Assembly (NCBI GenBank): GCA_027489535.1
Contig: JAIXZO010000002.1
Location: forward strand, 124,001 to 188,000
DNA: 64,000 nucleotides
Direction of reading: 5' to 3'
Source: Hyphomicrobiales bacterium
Lineage (GTDB): Bacteria; Pseudomonadota; Alphaproteobacteria; Rhizobiales; Beijerinckiaceae
Made by a program: the position numbers and the translations under genes. Below, one piece after another: positions 54,483 to 64,000 of the stretch; position 1 is the first letter of the stretch, and every line of letters begins with the position of its first letter. Below the pieces are notes generated by a model, which was not told the DNA's origin, did no database searches, and worked only from the letters and a program-made list of their open reading frames with translations.

Positions 54483-55457
54483 ATGACGGAAGACGATCTC
54501 ATCGCCCGCTTCTTCGCTCCGCTGGCGGGGCCCGAAGGGCTCGGGCTGCGCGACGACGCGGCCTGCATGACGCCTCCGCCCGATTGCGATCTCGTCCTCA
54601 CCGTGGACGCGCTGGTCGCGGGCGTGCACTTCTTTGCCGACGACTCTCCCGCCTCCATCGCGCGCAAGGCGCTGGGCGTGAACCTGTCCGATCTCGCCGC
54701 CAAGGGTGCGGACCCGCTCGGATTTCTCCTGACGCTCGCATTGCCCGCCGATGCGGGGGAGGACTGGCTCGCCGCCTTCGCCGCAGGATTGGGCGCTTAT
54801 GCCGCCGAGACGAAGCTGCCGCTTTTCGGCGGCGATACGGTCAAGACGCCCGGTCCGCTCTCCATCACCGTCACGGCCTTTGGCGCGGTGCCGACCGGCC
54901 TCATGGTGCCGCGCACCGGCGCGATGCCCGGCGATCTGCTGGCGGTGACGGGCACCGTCGGCGATGCCGCCTTGGGGCTGAAGCTGCGCACGGAGCGGGA
55001 CGCCGCATGGTCCCGGACGTTGCGGCCGGCCCTGCGCGCGCATCTGCTCGACCGTTACCTTCATCCCCGGCCTCGCAACGGTCTTGCCGCCGCGCTGCGC
55101 GGCTGTGCCAACGCCGCGATGGACGTCTCGGACGGGCTCGTGGGCGATTGCGCGAAGATGCTGCGCGCGTCGGGCGTGTCGGGCGTGATCGACCTCGGCC
55201 ATGTGCCTTTTTCCGAGGGTTTGGAGACGGTCGTCGAGGATTCTTCAATTCTTGAATCCGCCGTGACGGGCGGCGACGACTACGAAATTCTGATCTCCGT
55301 GCCGCCCGCGCATTGGGACGCACTGCGCCAAGAAGCGGAGCGCGTCGGGGTGCCGCTCGCGGCGGTCGGACGTGTGGAAGAGGGGACGCACGGGCTCTCG
55401 CTGCTGCGCAAGGGCGTGCCCTTCGCCGTCTCGCACGGGTCTTACTCTCATTTCTGA
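54483..55457 (+). CDS. thiL: Thiamine-monophosphate kinase
   Basis: ATP-dependent kinase making thiamine diphosphate from thiamine monophosphate, 324 residues. AIRS-like fold with GLRDDAACM, TVDALVAGVHFFADDS, VNLSDLAAKGADPLGFLLTLALP, FGGDTVKTPGPLSITVTAFG and AMDVSDGLVGDCAKML. ATG 54483 has GAGGA upstream. It ends the nrdR-rib-nusB-thiL operon. Confidence 0.95.
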   Translation: MTEDDLIARFFAPLAGPEGLGLRDDAACMTPPPDCDLVLTVDALVAGVHFFADDSPASIARKALGVNLSDLAAKGADPLGFLLTLALPADAGEDWLAAFAAGLGAYAAETKLPLFGGDTVKTPGPLSITVTAFGAVPTGLMVPRTGAMPGDLLAVTGTVGDAALGLKLRTERDAAWSRTLRPALRAHLLDRYLHPRPRNGLAAALRGCANAAMDVSDGLVGDCAKMLRASGVSGVIDLGHVPFSEGLETVVEDSSILESAVTGGDDYEILISVPPAHWDALRQEAERVGVPLAAVGRVEEGTHGLSLLRKGVPFAVSHGSYSHF

Positions 55458-55631
55458 GGCCCATGCGGCGACGCCCGGGTATTCCGTCGCGGCGTGCCGC
55501 CATGCGCCGGCCGGGGATCGCAGATCGTATTTTTCAGCCTAAGGTACGGTGCCCGAGCGTTTACGACGGATTCGGGCGTCGCATCGCGGGCGTCGCCCCG
55601 AGCCGGCAAAAAAACGAGTCGGGGAAACGAG

Positions 55632-56858
55632 ATGGCGGTCGAAGCTCAACTGGCGAATCCGGTCGCGGCCGGCGACGCGATGGCCAAGCGCAACGCGTTG
55701 CTGCTGGCTGCGGCCACCGCCTTGGCGGGCGCGAACGCCTCGGTCATCTTCGCCACCGGCGCGATTACCGGCGCGACGCTGTCGCCCGATCCCGGCCTTG
55801 CGACGCTGCCCATCACCGTCTTCGTCATCGGCATGGCCTGCGGCACCTTGCCGGTCGGCTGGGTCGCCCGCCGCTACGGCCGGCGCGCATCCTTCATGGT
55901 CGGCGCGACCGCCGGGGCCTTCATGGGCCTGCTCGGCGCCTTCGCCGTCATCATCGGCTCGTTCCCGCTATATTGCCTCGCCACCTTCTTCGGCGGAACC
56001 TACGCGGCCGTCGCGCAGTCCTACCGCTTCGCAGCGGCCGATACCGCGTCGCCGGCCTTCAAGGCGAAGGCGATCTCATGGACCATGGCGGGCGGCGTCT
56101 TCGCGGGCGTGATCGGGCCGCAGATCGTCAGCCTGACGATGGACATGTGGCAGCCCTATCTGTTCGCGGCCAGCTACATCGCGCAAAGCCTCGTGGCCCT
56201 CGTCGCCATGGTCGTGCTGCGGATGGTGAAGGTGCCGCCGGTGCTGCCGGTTTCGGTGTCGACGGCGGGCGCGCGTCCTCTGGGCGAGATCATCGCGCAG
56301 CCGCGCTTCATCGTGGCTGCCATTTGCGGCATCGTCTCCTACGGCCTCATGAACCTCGTGATGACCTCCGCGCCGTTGGCCATGAAGCTCTGCGGCCACG
56401 CGCTGACCGACTCGAACCTCGCGATCCAGTGGCATGTCATGGCCATGTACGGGCCGAGCTTCTTCACCGGTTCGCTGGTGACGCGCTACGGCGCGACCAA
56501 GGTGATCATGGGCGGCATGGGGCTGCTTGCGGCGGCGGCGGTCGTCGGCCTCAGCGGCATCACCGTGTGGCATTTCTGGATCGGCCTCGTGCTGCTCGGC
56601 GTCGGCTGGAATTTCGGCTTCGTCGGCGCCTCGGCGATGGTGACGGAGACCTACCGTCCCGAAGAGCGCAACAAGGTGCAGTCGTTCAACGACTTCCTCG
56701 TGTTCGGCACCATGGCCTTCGGCTCGTTCTCGTCCGGCAAGCTGCTGACCATTTTCGGATGGGACGCCGTCAACGACGTCGTGTTCCCGCCGGTCGTCGT
56801 CGCGCTTCTCGCCCTCCTTTGGCTGTCGCGCCGGCGCAATGCGGCAGTCGCCGCCTGA
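55632..56858 (+). CDS. MFS transporter
   Basis: 408-residue major facilitator with twelve predicted spans. The loop 2-3 motif GWVARRYGRRASF is the MFS signature (GxxxDRxxRR-like). It lacks resemblance to a specific drug or sugar family. Its substrate is unknown. The ATG at 55632 follows GGGGAAACGAG. It lies between thiL and hppA without clear linkage to either. Confidence 0.87.
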   Translation: MAVEAQLANPVAAGDAMAKRNALLLAAATALAGANASVIFATGAITGATLSPDPGLATLPITVFVIGMACGTLPVGWVARRYGRRASFMVGATAGAFMGLLGAFAVIIGSFPLYCLATFFGGTYAAVAQSYRFAAADTASPAFKAKAISWTMAGGVFAGVIGPQIVSLTMDMWQPYLFAASYIAQSLVALVAMVVLRMVKVPPVLPVSVSTAGARPLGEIIAQPRFIVAAICGIVSYGLMNLVMTSAPLAMKLCGHALTDSNLAIQWHVMAMYGPSFFTGSLVTRYGATKVIMGGMGLLAAAAVVGLSGITVWHFWIGLVLLGVGWNFGFVGASAMVTETYRPEERNKVQSFNDFLVFGTMAFGSFSSGKLLTIFGWDAVNDVVFPPVVVALLALLWLSRRRNAAVAA

Positions 56859-57024
56859 GAAAGGCCGTCCGATCCCAAATCGAATCCGAACGGGTGATTT
56901 GCTTCGCTCGGGCTTATTCGACAACATCCCGTTGCCTCACTTCGGAACGGGGACGACCGCGGCCCGATTCCACATGAAAAGAGGCTGAACGCCGCGGCGA
57001 CGGGACACGGACAAGGACGGCAAA

Positions 57025-59166
57025 ATGACCATCTGGTTGATCATTCTCGGGGGGCTGCTCGCAGTCGCCTACGGCATCTGGGCCTATTCGGACGTCATCT
57101 CCCGCGATGCGGGCAATGCGCGGATGCAGGAAATTTCGGAGGCCATCCGCGAAGGCGCACAGGCCTATCTCTCTCGCCAATACACCACCATCGCCTTCGT
57201 CGGCGCGGCGCTCTTCGTCGTCATCGCCGGGCTGCTGGGCGTCACGGTGGCCGTCGGCTTCGCCGTCGGCGCGATCTTGTCCGGACTCGCGGGCTTCATC
57301 GGCATGAACGTGTCGGTCCGCGCCAATGTGAGGACCGCGCAGGCCGCCACCCAGTCCTTGGCCGGCGGTCTCGACGTCGCCTTCAAGGCGGGCGCGGTGA
57401 CGGGCATGCTGGTGGCCGGCTTGGCGCTGCTCGGCGTCGCCGTCTATTACTGGGTTCTCACCGGTCCCATGGGCCACGCGCCCGCAAGCCGCACCGTCAT
57501 CGACGCGCTCGTCGCGCTCGGCTTCGGCGCTTCGCTCATCTCGATCTTCGCCCGGTTGGGCGGCGGCATCTTCACCAAGGGCGCCGACGTCGGCGCGGAC
57601 CTCGTCGGCAAGGTCGAAGCGGGCATTCCCGAGGACGATCCGCGCAATCCGGCCACCATCGCGGACAATGTCGGCGACAATGTCGGCGACTGCGCCGGCA
57701 TGGCGGCCGACCTGTTCGAGACCTATGCGGTGACCGTGGTCGCCACGATGGTGCTCGCCGCGATCTTCTTCGCGGGACAGCAGGTGCTCGCCACCGCCAT
57801 CCTCTATCCGCTCGCGATCTGCGCGGCGTGCATCGTCACCTCGATCGCCGGGACCTTCTTCGTGAAGCTCGGCGCCGACAATTCGATCATGGGCGCGCTC
57901 TACAAGGGGCTCTGGGCCACCACCGGATTGTCGGTGCTGGGTCTGGGCGCCGCGACGTCGCTCACCATCGGCTGGGGTCCGCTGGGCACTGTCGGCGCGC
58001 TGACGATCACGGGCACGAACCTGTTCTTCTGCGGCATCATCGGACTGGTGGTCACCGGGCTGATCGTGTGGATCACCGAATATTACACCGCCACGGGCAA
58101 GCGCCCGGTCGTCTCCATCGCGCAGGCGTCGGTGACGGGTCACGGCACCAACGTGATCCAGGGTCTCGCGATCTCGCTCGAATCGACGGCGCTGCCCGCG
58201 CTGGTCATCGTGGGCGGCATCATCGGCACGTTCCAGCTCGCGGGCCTGTTCGGCACCGCCATCGCCGTGACCACCATGCTCGGCATCGCCGGCATGATCG
58301 TCGCGCTCGACGCCTTCGGCCCGGTGACGGACAATGCCGGCGGCATCGCGGAGATGGCGGGACTTCCGAAGGAAGTGCGTCAGTCGACCGACGCGCTCGA
58401 CGCGGTGGGCAACACCACCAAGGCGGTGACGAAGGGCTACGCCATCGGCTCGGCCGGTCTCGGTGCGCTCGTTCTGTTCGCGGCCTACAGCTACGACCTG
58501 AACTACTTCACCGCCAATGCCGACAAGTACCCCTATTTCAAGAACATCGGTACGGTGTCGTTCGACCTGTCGAACCCCTACGTGGTCGCCGGCCTGATCT
58601 TCGGCGGCCTGATCCCGTATCTGTTCGGCGGCATCGCCATGACGGCGGTGGGCCGCGCGGCGGGCTCGGTGGTCGAGGAAGTGCGTCGGCAGTTCCGCGA
58701 GAAGCCGGGCATCATGGCGGGCACCGACAAGCCCGACTATGCGCGCGCGGTCGACATGCTCACCAAGGCCGCGATCAAGGAGATGATCATCCCCTCGCTG
58801 CTGCCGGTGCTCGCGCCGCTGGTGGCTTATTTCGGGGTGCTCGCGATCTCGGGTTCGAAGGCTTCGGCATTCGCGGCCCTCGGCGCGTCGCTGCTGGGCG
58901 TGATCGTCAACGGTCTCTTCGTCGCCATCTCGATGACCTCGGGCGGCGGTGCGTGGGACAACGCCAAGAAGTCCTTCGAAGACGGCTTCGTCGACAAGGA
59001 CGGCGTGCGCCACATGAAGGGCTCGGACGCGCACAAGGCGTCCGTGACGGGCGACACCGTCGGCGACCCCTACAAGGACACCGCCGGCCCGGCCGTGAAC
59101 CCGGCCATCAAGATCACCAACATCGTGGCGCTCCTGCTGCTGGCGGTGCTGGCGCATATGGCGTGA
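57025..59166 (+). CDS. hppA: Membrane-bound proton-translocating pyrophosphatase
   Basis: Couples PPi hydrolysis to proton pumping across the inner membrane. The 713-residue protein has about sixteen spans and the site [45 protein letters not shown]. The diagnostic [17 protein letters not shown] has Lys (K466) instead of Ala, which marks the K+-independent, H+-pumping subclass. The C terminus has [18 protein letters not shown] bidirectional terminator follows. Confidence 0.96.
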   Translation: MTIWLIILGGLLAVAYGIWAYSDVISRDAGNARMQEISEAIREGAQAYLSRQYTTIAFVGAALFVVIAGLLGVTVAVGFAVGAILSGLAGFIGMNVSVRANVRTAQAATQSLAGGLDVAFKAGAVTGMLVAGLALLGVAVYYWVLTGPMGHAPASRTVIDALVALGFGASLISIFARLGGGIFTKGADVGADLVGKVEAGIPEDDPRNPATIADNVGDNVGDCAGMAADLFETYAVTVVATMVLAAIFFAGQQVLATAILYPLAICAACIVTSIAGTFFVKLGADNSIMGALYKGLWATTGLSVLGLGAATSLTIGWGPLGTVGALTITGTNLFFCGIIGLVVTGLIVWITEYYTATGKRPVVSIAQASVTGHGTNVIQGLAISLESTALPALVIVGGIIGTFQLAGLFGTAIAVTTMLGIAGMIVALDAFGPVTDNAGGIAEMAGLPKEVRQSTDALDAVGNTTKAVTKGYAIGSAGLGALVLFAAYSYDLNYFTANADKYPYFKNIGTVSFDLSNPYVVAGLIFGGLIPYLFGGIAMTAVGRAAGSVVEEVRRQFREKPGIMAGTDKPDYARAVDMLTKAAIKEMIIPSLLPVLAPLVAYFGVLAISGSKASAFAALGASLLGVIVNGLFVAISMTSGGGAWDNAKKSFEDGFVDKDGVRHMKGSDAHKASVTGDTVGDPYKDTAGPAVNPAIKITNIVALLLLAVLAHMA

Positions 59167-59233
59167 ACACGGGGCGCGGCTCCGTCGGGGCCGCGCCGAT
59201 CCTTCCCTTCGCCCTCGGGCGAGGCTCCAAATG

Positions 59234-59263
59234 AAAACCGCGCGGATCGCTCCGCGCGGTTTT
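59234..59263. terminator. Bidirectional intrinsic terminator between hppA and bamE
   Basis: AAAACCGCGCGG, loop ATCGCT, CCGCGCGGTTTT: a perfect 12-bp stem with a T-run on both strands, serving the two convergent genes. Confidence 0.92.
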
Positions 59264-59292
59264 TTCGTCCATATCGGAAAGCCGCGTGCGGC

Positions 59293-59754
59293 TCAGCCGC
59301 CGGGCATCTGGCCCGTGGCGCGCAGCAGCTGGCGGACCAAGGAGAGTTCGTTGCCGCTGGTCGGGGTCGTACGGGAGACGAAGTCGAACACCGCGCCGTC
59401 CTGAATGCCGTAATTGGCGACCTTCTCGACCTTGAGGTTCTTGGTGAGATTGATCGCGACGACGCGACGGTCGACCAGCTTCGGACCGAGGAACTGGAAA
59501 TCCACCTGCATCCGCTCGCTGATGTAGTACCAGGTCTGGTTGCCGACGGTGGAGACGGTGGATGGCGTGCCGAGAATCTGCAGCACCTGCTGCGCGTCCT
59601 GCCCCGGCTTGACCGTGGCGAGCGCCTGCTCGTCCAGCAGATAGCCTTGGGTGAACGTCTCGTTGGCGCAGCCCGCGAGACCCGTCGCGAGAACGGTTGC
59701 AATGAGCGCGGCTCCCGCCTTGCGCCCGAAACCCGACTTCAAACGCCGCATCAT
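59293..59754 (-). CDS. bamE: Outer membrane protein assembly factor BamE
   Basis: Lipoprotein of the BAM complex that inserts beta-barrel proteins. 153 residues. The signal peptide has a lipobox ending at C29 (TGLAGCA). The SmpA/OmlA fold shows GYLLDEQALATVKPGQDAQQVLQILGTPSTVSTVGNQTWYYISERMQVDFQ. The ATG 59754 has GGAG nine bases upstream. It is divergent from the bc1 chaperone gene. Confidence 0.93.
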   Translation of the reverse strand: MMRRLKSGFGRKAGAALIATVLATGLAGCANETFTQGYLLDEQALATVKPGQDAQQVLQILGTPSTVSTVGNQTWYYISERMQVDFQFLGPKLVDRRVVAINLTKNLKVEKVANYGIQDGAVFDFVSRTTPTSGNELSLVRQLLRATGQMPGG

Positions 59755-59889
59755 CAGGCATTCTCCGGCATGGCGGCGATGTCGCGCCGCGTCTTTTCTC
59801 TTGCGAAAAACCGCTTCGATGCCGTAACCCGCGACACGATCAAATGCAAGGAGAGCGCCGAAGCCGACGCTTCGGGGCGTACGAACGCG

Positions 59890-60444
59890 ATGATCTTCGG
59901 ACTTTTCAAATCCCGCGACGGCAATGCCGACATCGTCGACCGGCTCCATCAGGCGGTGGTCGAGGCCGCGCGACGGCCGGTCTTCTATACCGATCTCGGC
60001 GTGCCCGACACGGTCGAGGGGCGGTTCGACCTCGTGACGCTGCACGCGACCCTCGTCGTGCGCCGTCTGCGCGCGCTGCCGGAACCGGCGTCCTCGCTGG
60101 CGCAGGACCTCGTCGATGCGATCTTCCTCAACTTCGACCGGGCGCTGCGCGAACTGGGCGTCGGCGACATTTCCGTGCCCAAGCGCATGAAGACCATGGC
60201 GTCCGCCTTTCTCGGCCGGGCGCGCGCCTATGAGGCGGCGCTGCCCGCCGACGACGCTGAACTGGCGAAGGTCCTCGCCCGCAACGTCCTCAACCGCACC
60301 GACGTTGTGCCCGCGGAGGCGGAGCGTCTCGCCGCCTATGTCCGTCGCTGCGTGACCGCGTTCGACGCGACCGGGTTCGACGCCTTCGAGGCCGGTCGTC
60401 CGCCGTTCCCCGATCCCCTCGTGCCCGAGGAGGCCCGCTCATGA
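59890..60444 (+). CDS. Ubiquinol-cytochrome c chaperone family protein
   Basis: 184-residue alphaproteobacterial homologue of Cbp3/UQCC1, which helps assemble cytochrome b into the bc1 complex. Conserved parts: VVEAARRPVFYTDLGVPDTVEGRFDLVTLHATLVVRRLRALPEPASSLAQDLVDAIFLNFDRALRELGVGDISVPKRMKTMASAFLGRARAYEAAL. ATG at 59890. It overlaps the YceD gene by ATGA. Confidence 0.9.
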   Translation: MIFGLFKSRDGNADIVDRLHQAVVEAARRPVFYTDLGVPDTVEGRFDLVTLHATLVVRRLRALPEPASSLAQDLVDAIFLNFDRALRELGVGDISVPKRMKTMASAFLGRARAYEAALPADDAELAKVLARNVLNRTDVVPAEAERLAAYVRRCVTAFDATGFDAFEAGRPPFPDPLVPEEARS

Positions 60445-60944
60445 CGACCGATCAACGCCCGATTCTCTCCCGGCCCCTCGTCGTCGACGACATTCCGGAC
60501 AAGGGCATGCGCATGACCGTGGTCGCCGACGCCGACGAGCGCGCCGCCTTGGCGCGCGCCTTCGGGCTCGTGGACGTGCGCGCCCTCACCGGGCAGTTCG
60601 AAGTGTTCCGCAAAGGCCGCGAGACGGTCGCGCGCGGCAAGGTGGCGGGCGAGATCACCCAGACTTGCGTGGTTACGTTGGAGCCGTTCGACAGCACGGT
60701 GGAGGAGGAGGTCGATCTGCGCTTCGTCCCCGGCGCGCCTGCGCTCGACGATGAAAACGCGCCCTTGGATGCGCCCGACCCGGTCGTCGACGGCAAGATT
60801 GATCTCGGCACCATCACGGCCGAGTTCCTCTCGCTCGGGCTCGATCCCTATCCCCGCAAGCCCGAGGCGGCGTTCGCCTTCGACGAGCCCGAAGGCGTCG
60901 CCAGCCCGTTTGCGGGATTGGCCAAGCTGAAGGGCGAGGACTGA
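60441..60944 (+). CDS. YceD/DUF177 family protein
   Basis: 167-residue protein of the YceD family, linked in bacteria and plants to 23S rRNA processing and accumulation. Typical motif: [31 protein letters not shown]. It is coupled to the bc1 chaperone gene by ATGA. In many bacteria rpmF (L32) lies between yceD and plsX; here it is not present. Confidence 0.88.
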   Translation: MTTDQRPILSRPLVVDDIPDKGMRMTVVADADERAALARAFGLVDVRALTGQFEVFRKGRETVARGKVAGEITQTCVVTLEPFDSTVEEEVDLRFVPGAPALDDENAPLDAPDPVVDGKIDLGTITAEFLSLGLDPYPRKPEAAFAFDEPEGVASPFAGLAKLKGED

Positions 60945-61068
60945 AACCGGCGCGGTTGTCCCAAATGCCTGTTGCCACGCACGGCCCCTTCGCTATTGTC
61001 GCGCGTCCGTTCGGACCGTGCCCGCGAAGGCCGGAAACGCCGGGCGTGGGGTGGGCGACGACAATTCG

Positions 61069-62121
61069 ATGAACGACACGGTCAGGATAGCGCTGGACGC
61101 GATGGGCGGGGATCATGGACCCACCGTCGTCATCCCGGCGGCGGCGATAGCGCTCGGACGACACCCGGACATTCGATTCTCCATTCACGGCGACGAAGCC
61201 GTTTGCGGACCGATCCTCGATGCGCATCCCGCGCTCAAGGCGGCGTCCGTGCTGCATCATGCGCCCGTCTCGATCCGCATGGACGAGAAGCCGAGCCAAG
61301 CGCTCCGCCAGGGCCGCGGCAAATCCTCGATGTGGCTCGCGATCGACGCGGTGAAGACCGGCGAGGCTGATTGCGCCGTTTCCGCAGGCAATACCGGCGC
61401 GCTGATGGCCATGGCCACGTTCTGCCTGCGCACCATGGCGAAGATCGACCGGCCCGCCATCGCGGCGATCTGGCCGACTCTGCGCGGAGAGAGCATCGTG
61501 CTGGACGTCGGCGCGACGATCGGTGCGGATGCGCCGCACCTCGTCGATCTCGCCGTCATGGGCTCCGCCATGGCCTCGATCATGTTCGACATTCCGCGCC
61601 CCACCGTCGGCCTGCTCAATGTCGGCACCGAAGAGGTGAAGGGCATCGAGGACGTCAAGCTCGCGGGCCGGATGCTCAAGGAATATGATTTTCCGAACCT
61701 GCAATATATCGGCTACGTCGAGGGTGACGACATCGGCCGCGGCACCGCCGACGTCGTCGTGACGGAAGGCTTCTCCGGCAACATCGCGTTGAAGACCGCC
61801 GAAGGCACCGCCAAGCAGGTCGGCTCCTACCTCAAGGCCGCGATGTCGCGGAACTGGCGCACCAAGCTCGGCTACCTCCTCGCCAAGAGCGCGTTTGACG
61901 CGCTGCGCGAGAAGATGGACCCGAAGACCGTCAACGGCGGCGTCTTCCTCGGCCTCAACGGCATCGTCATCAAGAGCCACGGCGGGGCGGAAGCCTTGGG
62001 CTACGCCTCGGCCATCGACCTCGGATACGACATGGTCAAGCATCGTCTGCTGGCTCGGATCAGCGAGACCCTGGCGCGCGGCGAGAGCATGCGCCCGGCG
62101 GCCGGGGAGGTCGCGTCGTGA
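61069..62121 (+). CDS. plsX: Phosphate acyltransferase PlsX
   Basis: Converts acyl-ACP to acyl-phosphate in phospholipid synthesis, a peripheral membrane enzyme. 350 residues with [62 protein letters not shown] and [25 protein letters not shown] 61069 chosen from [14 protein letters not shown]. It overlaps fabH by GTGA. Confidence 0.96.
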   Translation: MNDTVRIALDAMGGDHGPTVVIPAAAIALGRHPDIRFSIHGDEAVCGPILDAHPALKAASVLHHAPVSIRMDEKPSQALRQGRGKSSMWLAIDAVKTGEADCAVSAGNTGALMAMATFCLRTMAKIDRPAIAAIWPTLRGESIVLDVGATIGADAPHLVDLAVMGSAMASIMFDIPRPTVGLLNVGTEEVKGIEDVKLAGRMLKEYDFPNLQYIGYVEGDDIGRGTADVVVTEGFSGNIALKTAEGTAKQVGSYLKAAMSRNWRTKLGYLLAKSAFDALREKMDPKTVNGGVFLGLNGIVIKSHGGAEALGYASAIDLGYDMVKHRLLARISETLARGESMRPAAGEVAS

Positions 62122-63095
62122 GCATGCGCCGTTCCGTCGTCGTCGGCTGCGGGCATTTCCTGCCCGAGACGATCCTCACCAATGCCGAATTGGCCAAGCG
62201 CGTCGACACCTCCGACGAGTGGATCGTGGAACGCACGGGCATCCGCGAGCGCCGCATCGCGGGGGAGGGCGAAACCACCTCCGTTCTCGCCACCAAGGCC
62301 GCGCAGGCCGCCATCGCCGATGCCGGGCTCGTGCCCGACGACATCGACCTGATCGTGCTCGCCACCGCGACGCCCGACTACACCTTCCCCTCCACCGCCA
62401 CGCAGGTGCAGGCGGCGCTCGGCATCCGCCACGGTGCGGCGTTCGATCTCCAAGCCGTATGCTCGGGCTTCGTCTACGCGCTCGCCACCGCCGACAACTT
62501 CCTGCGTGCGGGTTCGCACAAGCGCGCGCTGGTGATCGGCGCCGAGACCTTCTCGCGCATTCTCGATTGGACCGACCGCACCACCTGCGTCCTGTTCGGC
62601 GACGGTGCCGGCGCATTGGTGCTTGAAGCGCGCGAGGGCGAGGGCACCATCGCGGATCGCGGCGTGCTCTCCTCGCATCTGCGCTCCGACGGACGGCATT
62701 TCGACAAGCTCTATGTCGACGGCGGCCCCTCGGCCACGATGACGACCGGGCATCTGCGGATGGAAGGCAAGGAAGTCTTCCGCCACGCCGTCACCAATCT
62801 CGCCGACATCATCGAAGAGGCGTTCCGCGCCACGGGGCTCAACGCCGACGACATCGACCTGTTCGTGCCGCATCAGGCCAATCGGCGCATCATCGAAGCG
62901 ACCGCGCGCAAGCTGAACATCGATCCCGGCAAGGTGGTGGTCACGGTCGAGAAGCACGGCAACACCTCCGCAGCCTCCATTCCGCTCGCCATCGCTTCGG
63001 CCTACGGCGAGGGGCGCATCAAGCAGGGCGACCTCGTGCTGCTCGAAGCCATGGGCGGCGGCTTCACATGGGGATCGGCGCTGATCCGCTGGTAG
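62118..63095 (+). CDS. fabH: 3-Oxoacyl-ACP synthase III
   Basis: Initiates type II fatty acid synthesis by condensing acetyl-CoA and malonyl-ACP. 325 residues with catalytic triad C115 (AVCSGF), H252 (PHQAN) and N282 (HGNTSAAS). The start GTG at 62118 overlaps the plsX stop; an ATG six bases later is also possible. plsX-fabH is a standard pair. Confidence 0.97.
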   Translation: MSMRRSVVVGCGHFLPETILTNAELAKRVDTSDEWIVERTGIRERRIAGEGETTSVLATKAAQAAIADAGLVPDDIDLIVLATATPDYTFPSTATQVQAALGIRHGAAFDLQAVCSGFVYALATADNFLRAGSHKRALVIGAETFSRILDWTDRTTCVLFGDGAGALVLEAREGEGTIADRGVLSSHLRSDGRHFDKLYVDGGPSATMTTGHLRMEGKEVFRHAVTNLADIIEEAFRATGLNADDIDLFVPHQANRRIIEATARKLNIDPGKVVVTVEKHGNTSAASIPLAIASAYGEGRIKQGDLVLLEAMGGGFTWGSALIRW

Positions 63096-63146
63096 CGATT
63101 TTCACATCGCGCAACTGTCTTTCTCTCAACGAATCATTAACATCGG

Positions 63147-63175
63147 TTGACGGTCCAAGAGGTGCCGACTAGCGT
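63147..63175 (+). promoter_or_regulatory. Candidate sigma-70 promoter for ihfA
   Basis: TTGACG, a 17-base spacer and TAGCGT, identical in both hexamers to the ilvB leader promoter. It ends 55 bases before the ihfA ATG. Confidence 0.6.
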
Positions 63176-63230
63176 TCGGGCACATTGCGGGCGGTACTTC
63201 CGTCCTCAGCGCCGGGCCTAGGGGGGCTTG

Positions 63231-63548
63231 ATGGCACAACGTACGATCACTCGAGCGGAACTGAGCGAGGCCGTGTATCAGCGCATCGGCCTTTCGCGTA
63301 CCGAATCCGCCGCTCTCGTCGAATTGGTGCTCAAGGAAATCTCCGATTGCCTCGCCGAAGGCGAGACGGTGAAGCTGTCCTCGTTCGGGTCTTTCGTGGT
63401 TCGCGAAAAGGGCGCCCGCGTCGGCCGCAATCCGAAGACCGGCATCGAAGTGCCCATCGATCCGCGCCGGGTGATGGTGTTCAAGCCGTCCAACATCTTG
63501 AAGTCCCGCATCAACGGAATGACCGACAACGGCGAAGACGCAGACTGA
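63231..63548 (+). CDS. ihfA: Integration host factor subunit alpha
   Basis: DNA-bending nucleoid protein that forms a heterodimer with IhfB. 105 residues: [70 protein letters not shown], with the beta-arm proline in GRNPKTG that intercalates into DNA. The ATG at 63231 is preferred to a TTG immediately before. A MerR-type gene follows in the common ihfA-merR order. Confidence 0.96.
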   Translation: MAQRTITRAELSEAVYQRIGLSRTESAALVELVLKEISDCLAEGETVKLSSFGSFVVREKGARVGRNPKTGIEVPIDPRRVMVFKPSNILKSRINGMTDNGEDAD

Positions 63549-63565
63549 CGTCGAGGGAAGGGCGC

Positions 63566-64000
63566 ATGGAAAAGAGTGCCGACGCTTTCCGGACCATCAG
63601 CGAGGTCGCGGACGATCTCGATCTGCCTCAACACGTCCTGCGCTTCTGGGAAACGCGCTTCGGCCAGATCCGGCCGATGAAGCGCGGCGGCGGCCGCCGC
63701 TATTACCGTCCCGACGATGCCGACCTGCTGCGCGGCATCAAGCATCTGCTCTACGGCGAGGGCTACACGATCAAGGGTGTGCAGCGCATCCTCAAGGAGG
63801 AGGGCGTTCGTTTCGTGCAGGCCGTGGGTCGAGAAGGCACGCTGACGCCCGCCTCGGTTTCCTCCGCTCCGCTTCCGCCGCCCGACGAGGATGATGAAGC
63901 AGTCGTCGACTCTCCGTCTTCGCCGACCGTTGCGACCGCTTCAGGCCATGCGGCGACCGAGCGTCGTTCCGCTGGCCCCGCGCCGAGCCTCTCCGTTCAG
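63566..64000 (+). CDS. MerR family transcriptional regulator, 3' end outside the window
   Basis: The visible 145 residues have the winged helix-turn-helix at the N terminus: [71 protein letters not shown]. An Ala/Pro/Ser-rich, acidic linker follows. ATG at 63566 with GAGGGAAG upstream. The gene order ihfA-MerR is common in alphaproteobacteria, but the regulon is unknown. Confidence 0.88.
   Translation, partial: MEKSADAFRTISEVADDLDLPQHVLRFWETRFGQIRPMKRGGGRRYYRPDDADLLRGIKHLLYGEGYTIKGVQRILKEEGVRFVQAVGREGTLTPASVSSAPLPPPDEDDEAVVDSPSSPTVATASGHAATERRSAGPAPSLSVQ

Noticed and set aside
56914-59157. Long minus-strand frame opposite hppA
   Set aside because: Arg/Asp/His-rich antisense translation of the pyrophosphatase gene, ending in the gap where no start signal is seen.

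Overview
The window is a GC-rich, gene-dense chromosomal segment of an alphaproteobacterium, most likely in the order Hyphomicrobiales (Rhizobiales). The clearest evidence is a circularly permuted two-piece tmRNA gene whose tag reads ANDNYAPVAVAA, lying beside an alphaproteobacterial-type sspB. Supporting evidence is the gene order (hflK-hflC-DUF2065-degP; nrdR-ribD-ribE-ribH-nusB-thiL; plsX-fabH-ihfA-MerR), the families DUF4169, RHH_4 and ubiquinol-cytochrome c chaperone, and nested palindromic intergenic repeats of a kind common in this order. I cannot name the genus. Nearly all of the window is core housekeeping sequence. The accessory patches are small: about 1.25-1.63 kb, 3.9-4.98 kb and 47.5-49.3 kb.

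Layout. 1-9.6 kb: the N-terminal part of an Xaa-Pro aminopeptidase, a probable frameshifted small gene, prmA, a YihY/BrkB membrane protein, a hicAB toxin-antitoxin pair with a short HicB, an AT-rich acetyltransferase gene of foreign composition, a UvrD/PcrA helicase, a hotdog thioesterase and a GlcD-like FAD oxidase. 9.8-18 kb: a large AsmA-like protein, two small regulators, fumC, sspB, ssrA, then the thymidylate/folate operon thyA-GNAT-folA. 18-22.6 kb: the membrane quality-control group hflK-hflC-DUF2065-degP and an FMN-binding protein. 22.7-29.7 kb: serB and miaA in divergent orientation, then branched-chain amino acid synthesis (ilvB, ilvN, ilvC) with a glutathione transferase and a LysE exporter in between.

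29.8-36.1 kb holds an ABC importer of the nitrate/sulfonate/taurine type followed by single-enzyme genes (quinone reductase-like, pdxY, EEP nuclease/phosphatase, PhzF). 36.1-45.3 kb has two glycosyltransferases, a Nudix hydrolase, leuA, a secreted nuclease, an SDR, and queC with a VUT-family transporter. 45.4-49.5 kb is mixed: a structured intergenic segment, PilZ, a CDF-like protein, a DUF1989 protein, a Xre-RES toxin-antitoxin module and tRNA-Phe. 49.8-64 kb is core again: glyA, nrdR, riboflavin synthesis, nusB, thiL, an MFS carrier, an H+-pyrophosphatase, bamE, the bc1 chaperone, yceD, plsX, fabH, ihfA and the start of a MerR-type gene.

The most informative regulatory findings are two ribosome-mediated leaders. 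The ilvB leader encodes a 16-residue peptide with Ile-Leu-Ile-Val in a row, a protector hairpin, a possible antiterminator and an intrinsic terminator. The leuA leader encodes a 35-residue peptide ending in a leucine-rich stretch, with a long hairpin over its stop codon but no U-tract. Both limbs of branched-chain amino acid synthesis therefore appear to be controlled by translation of short peptides. A second cluster of interest is the tandem operator in front of the Xre-RES module. I found no phage, insertion sequence, CRISPR array or large biosynthetic cluster.
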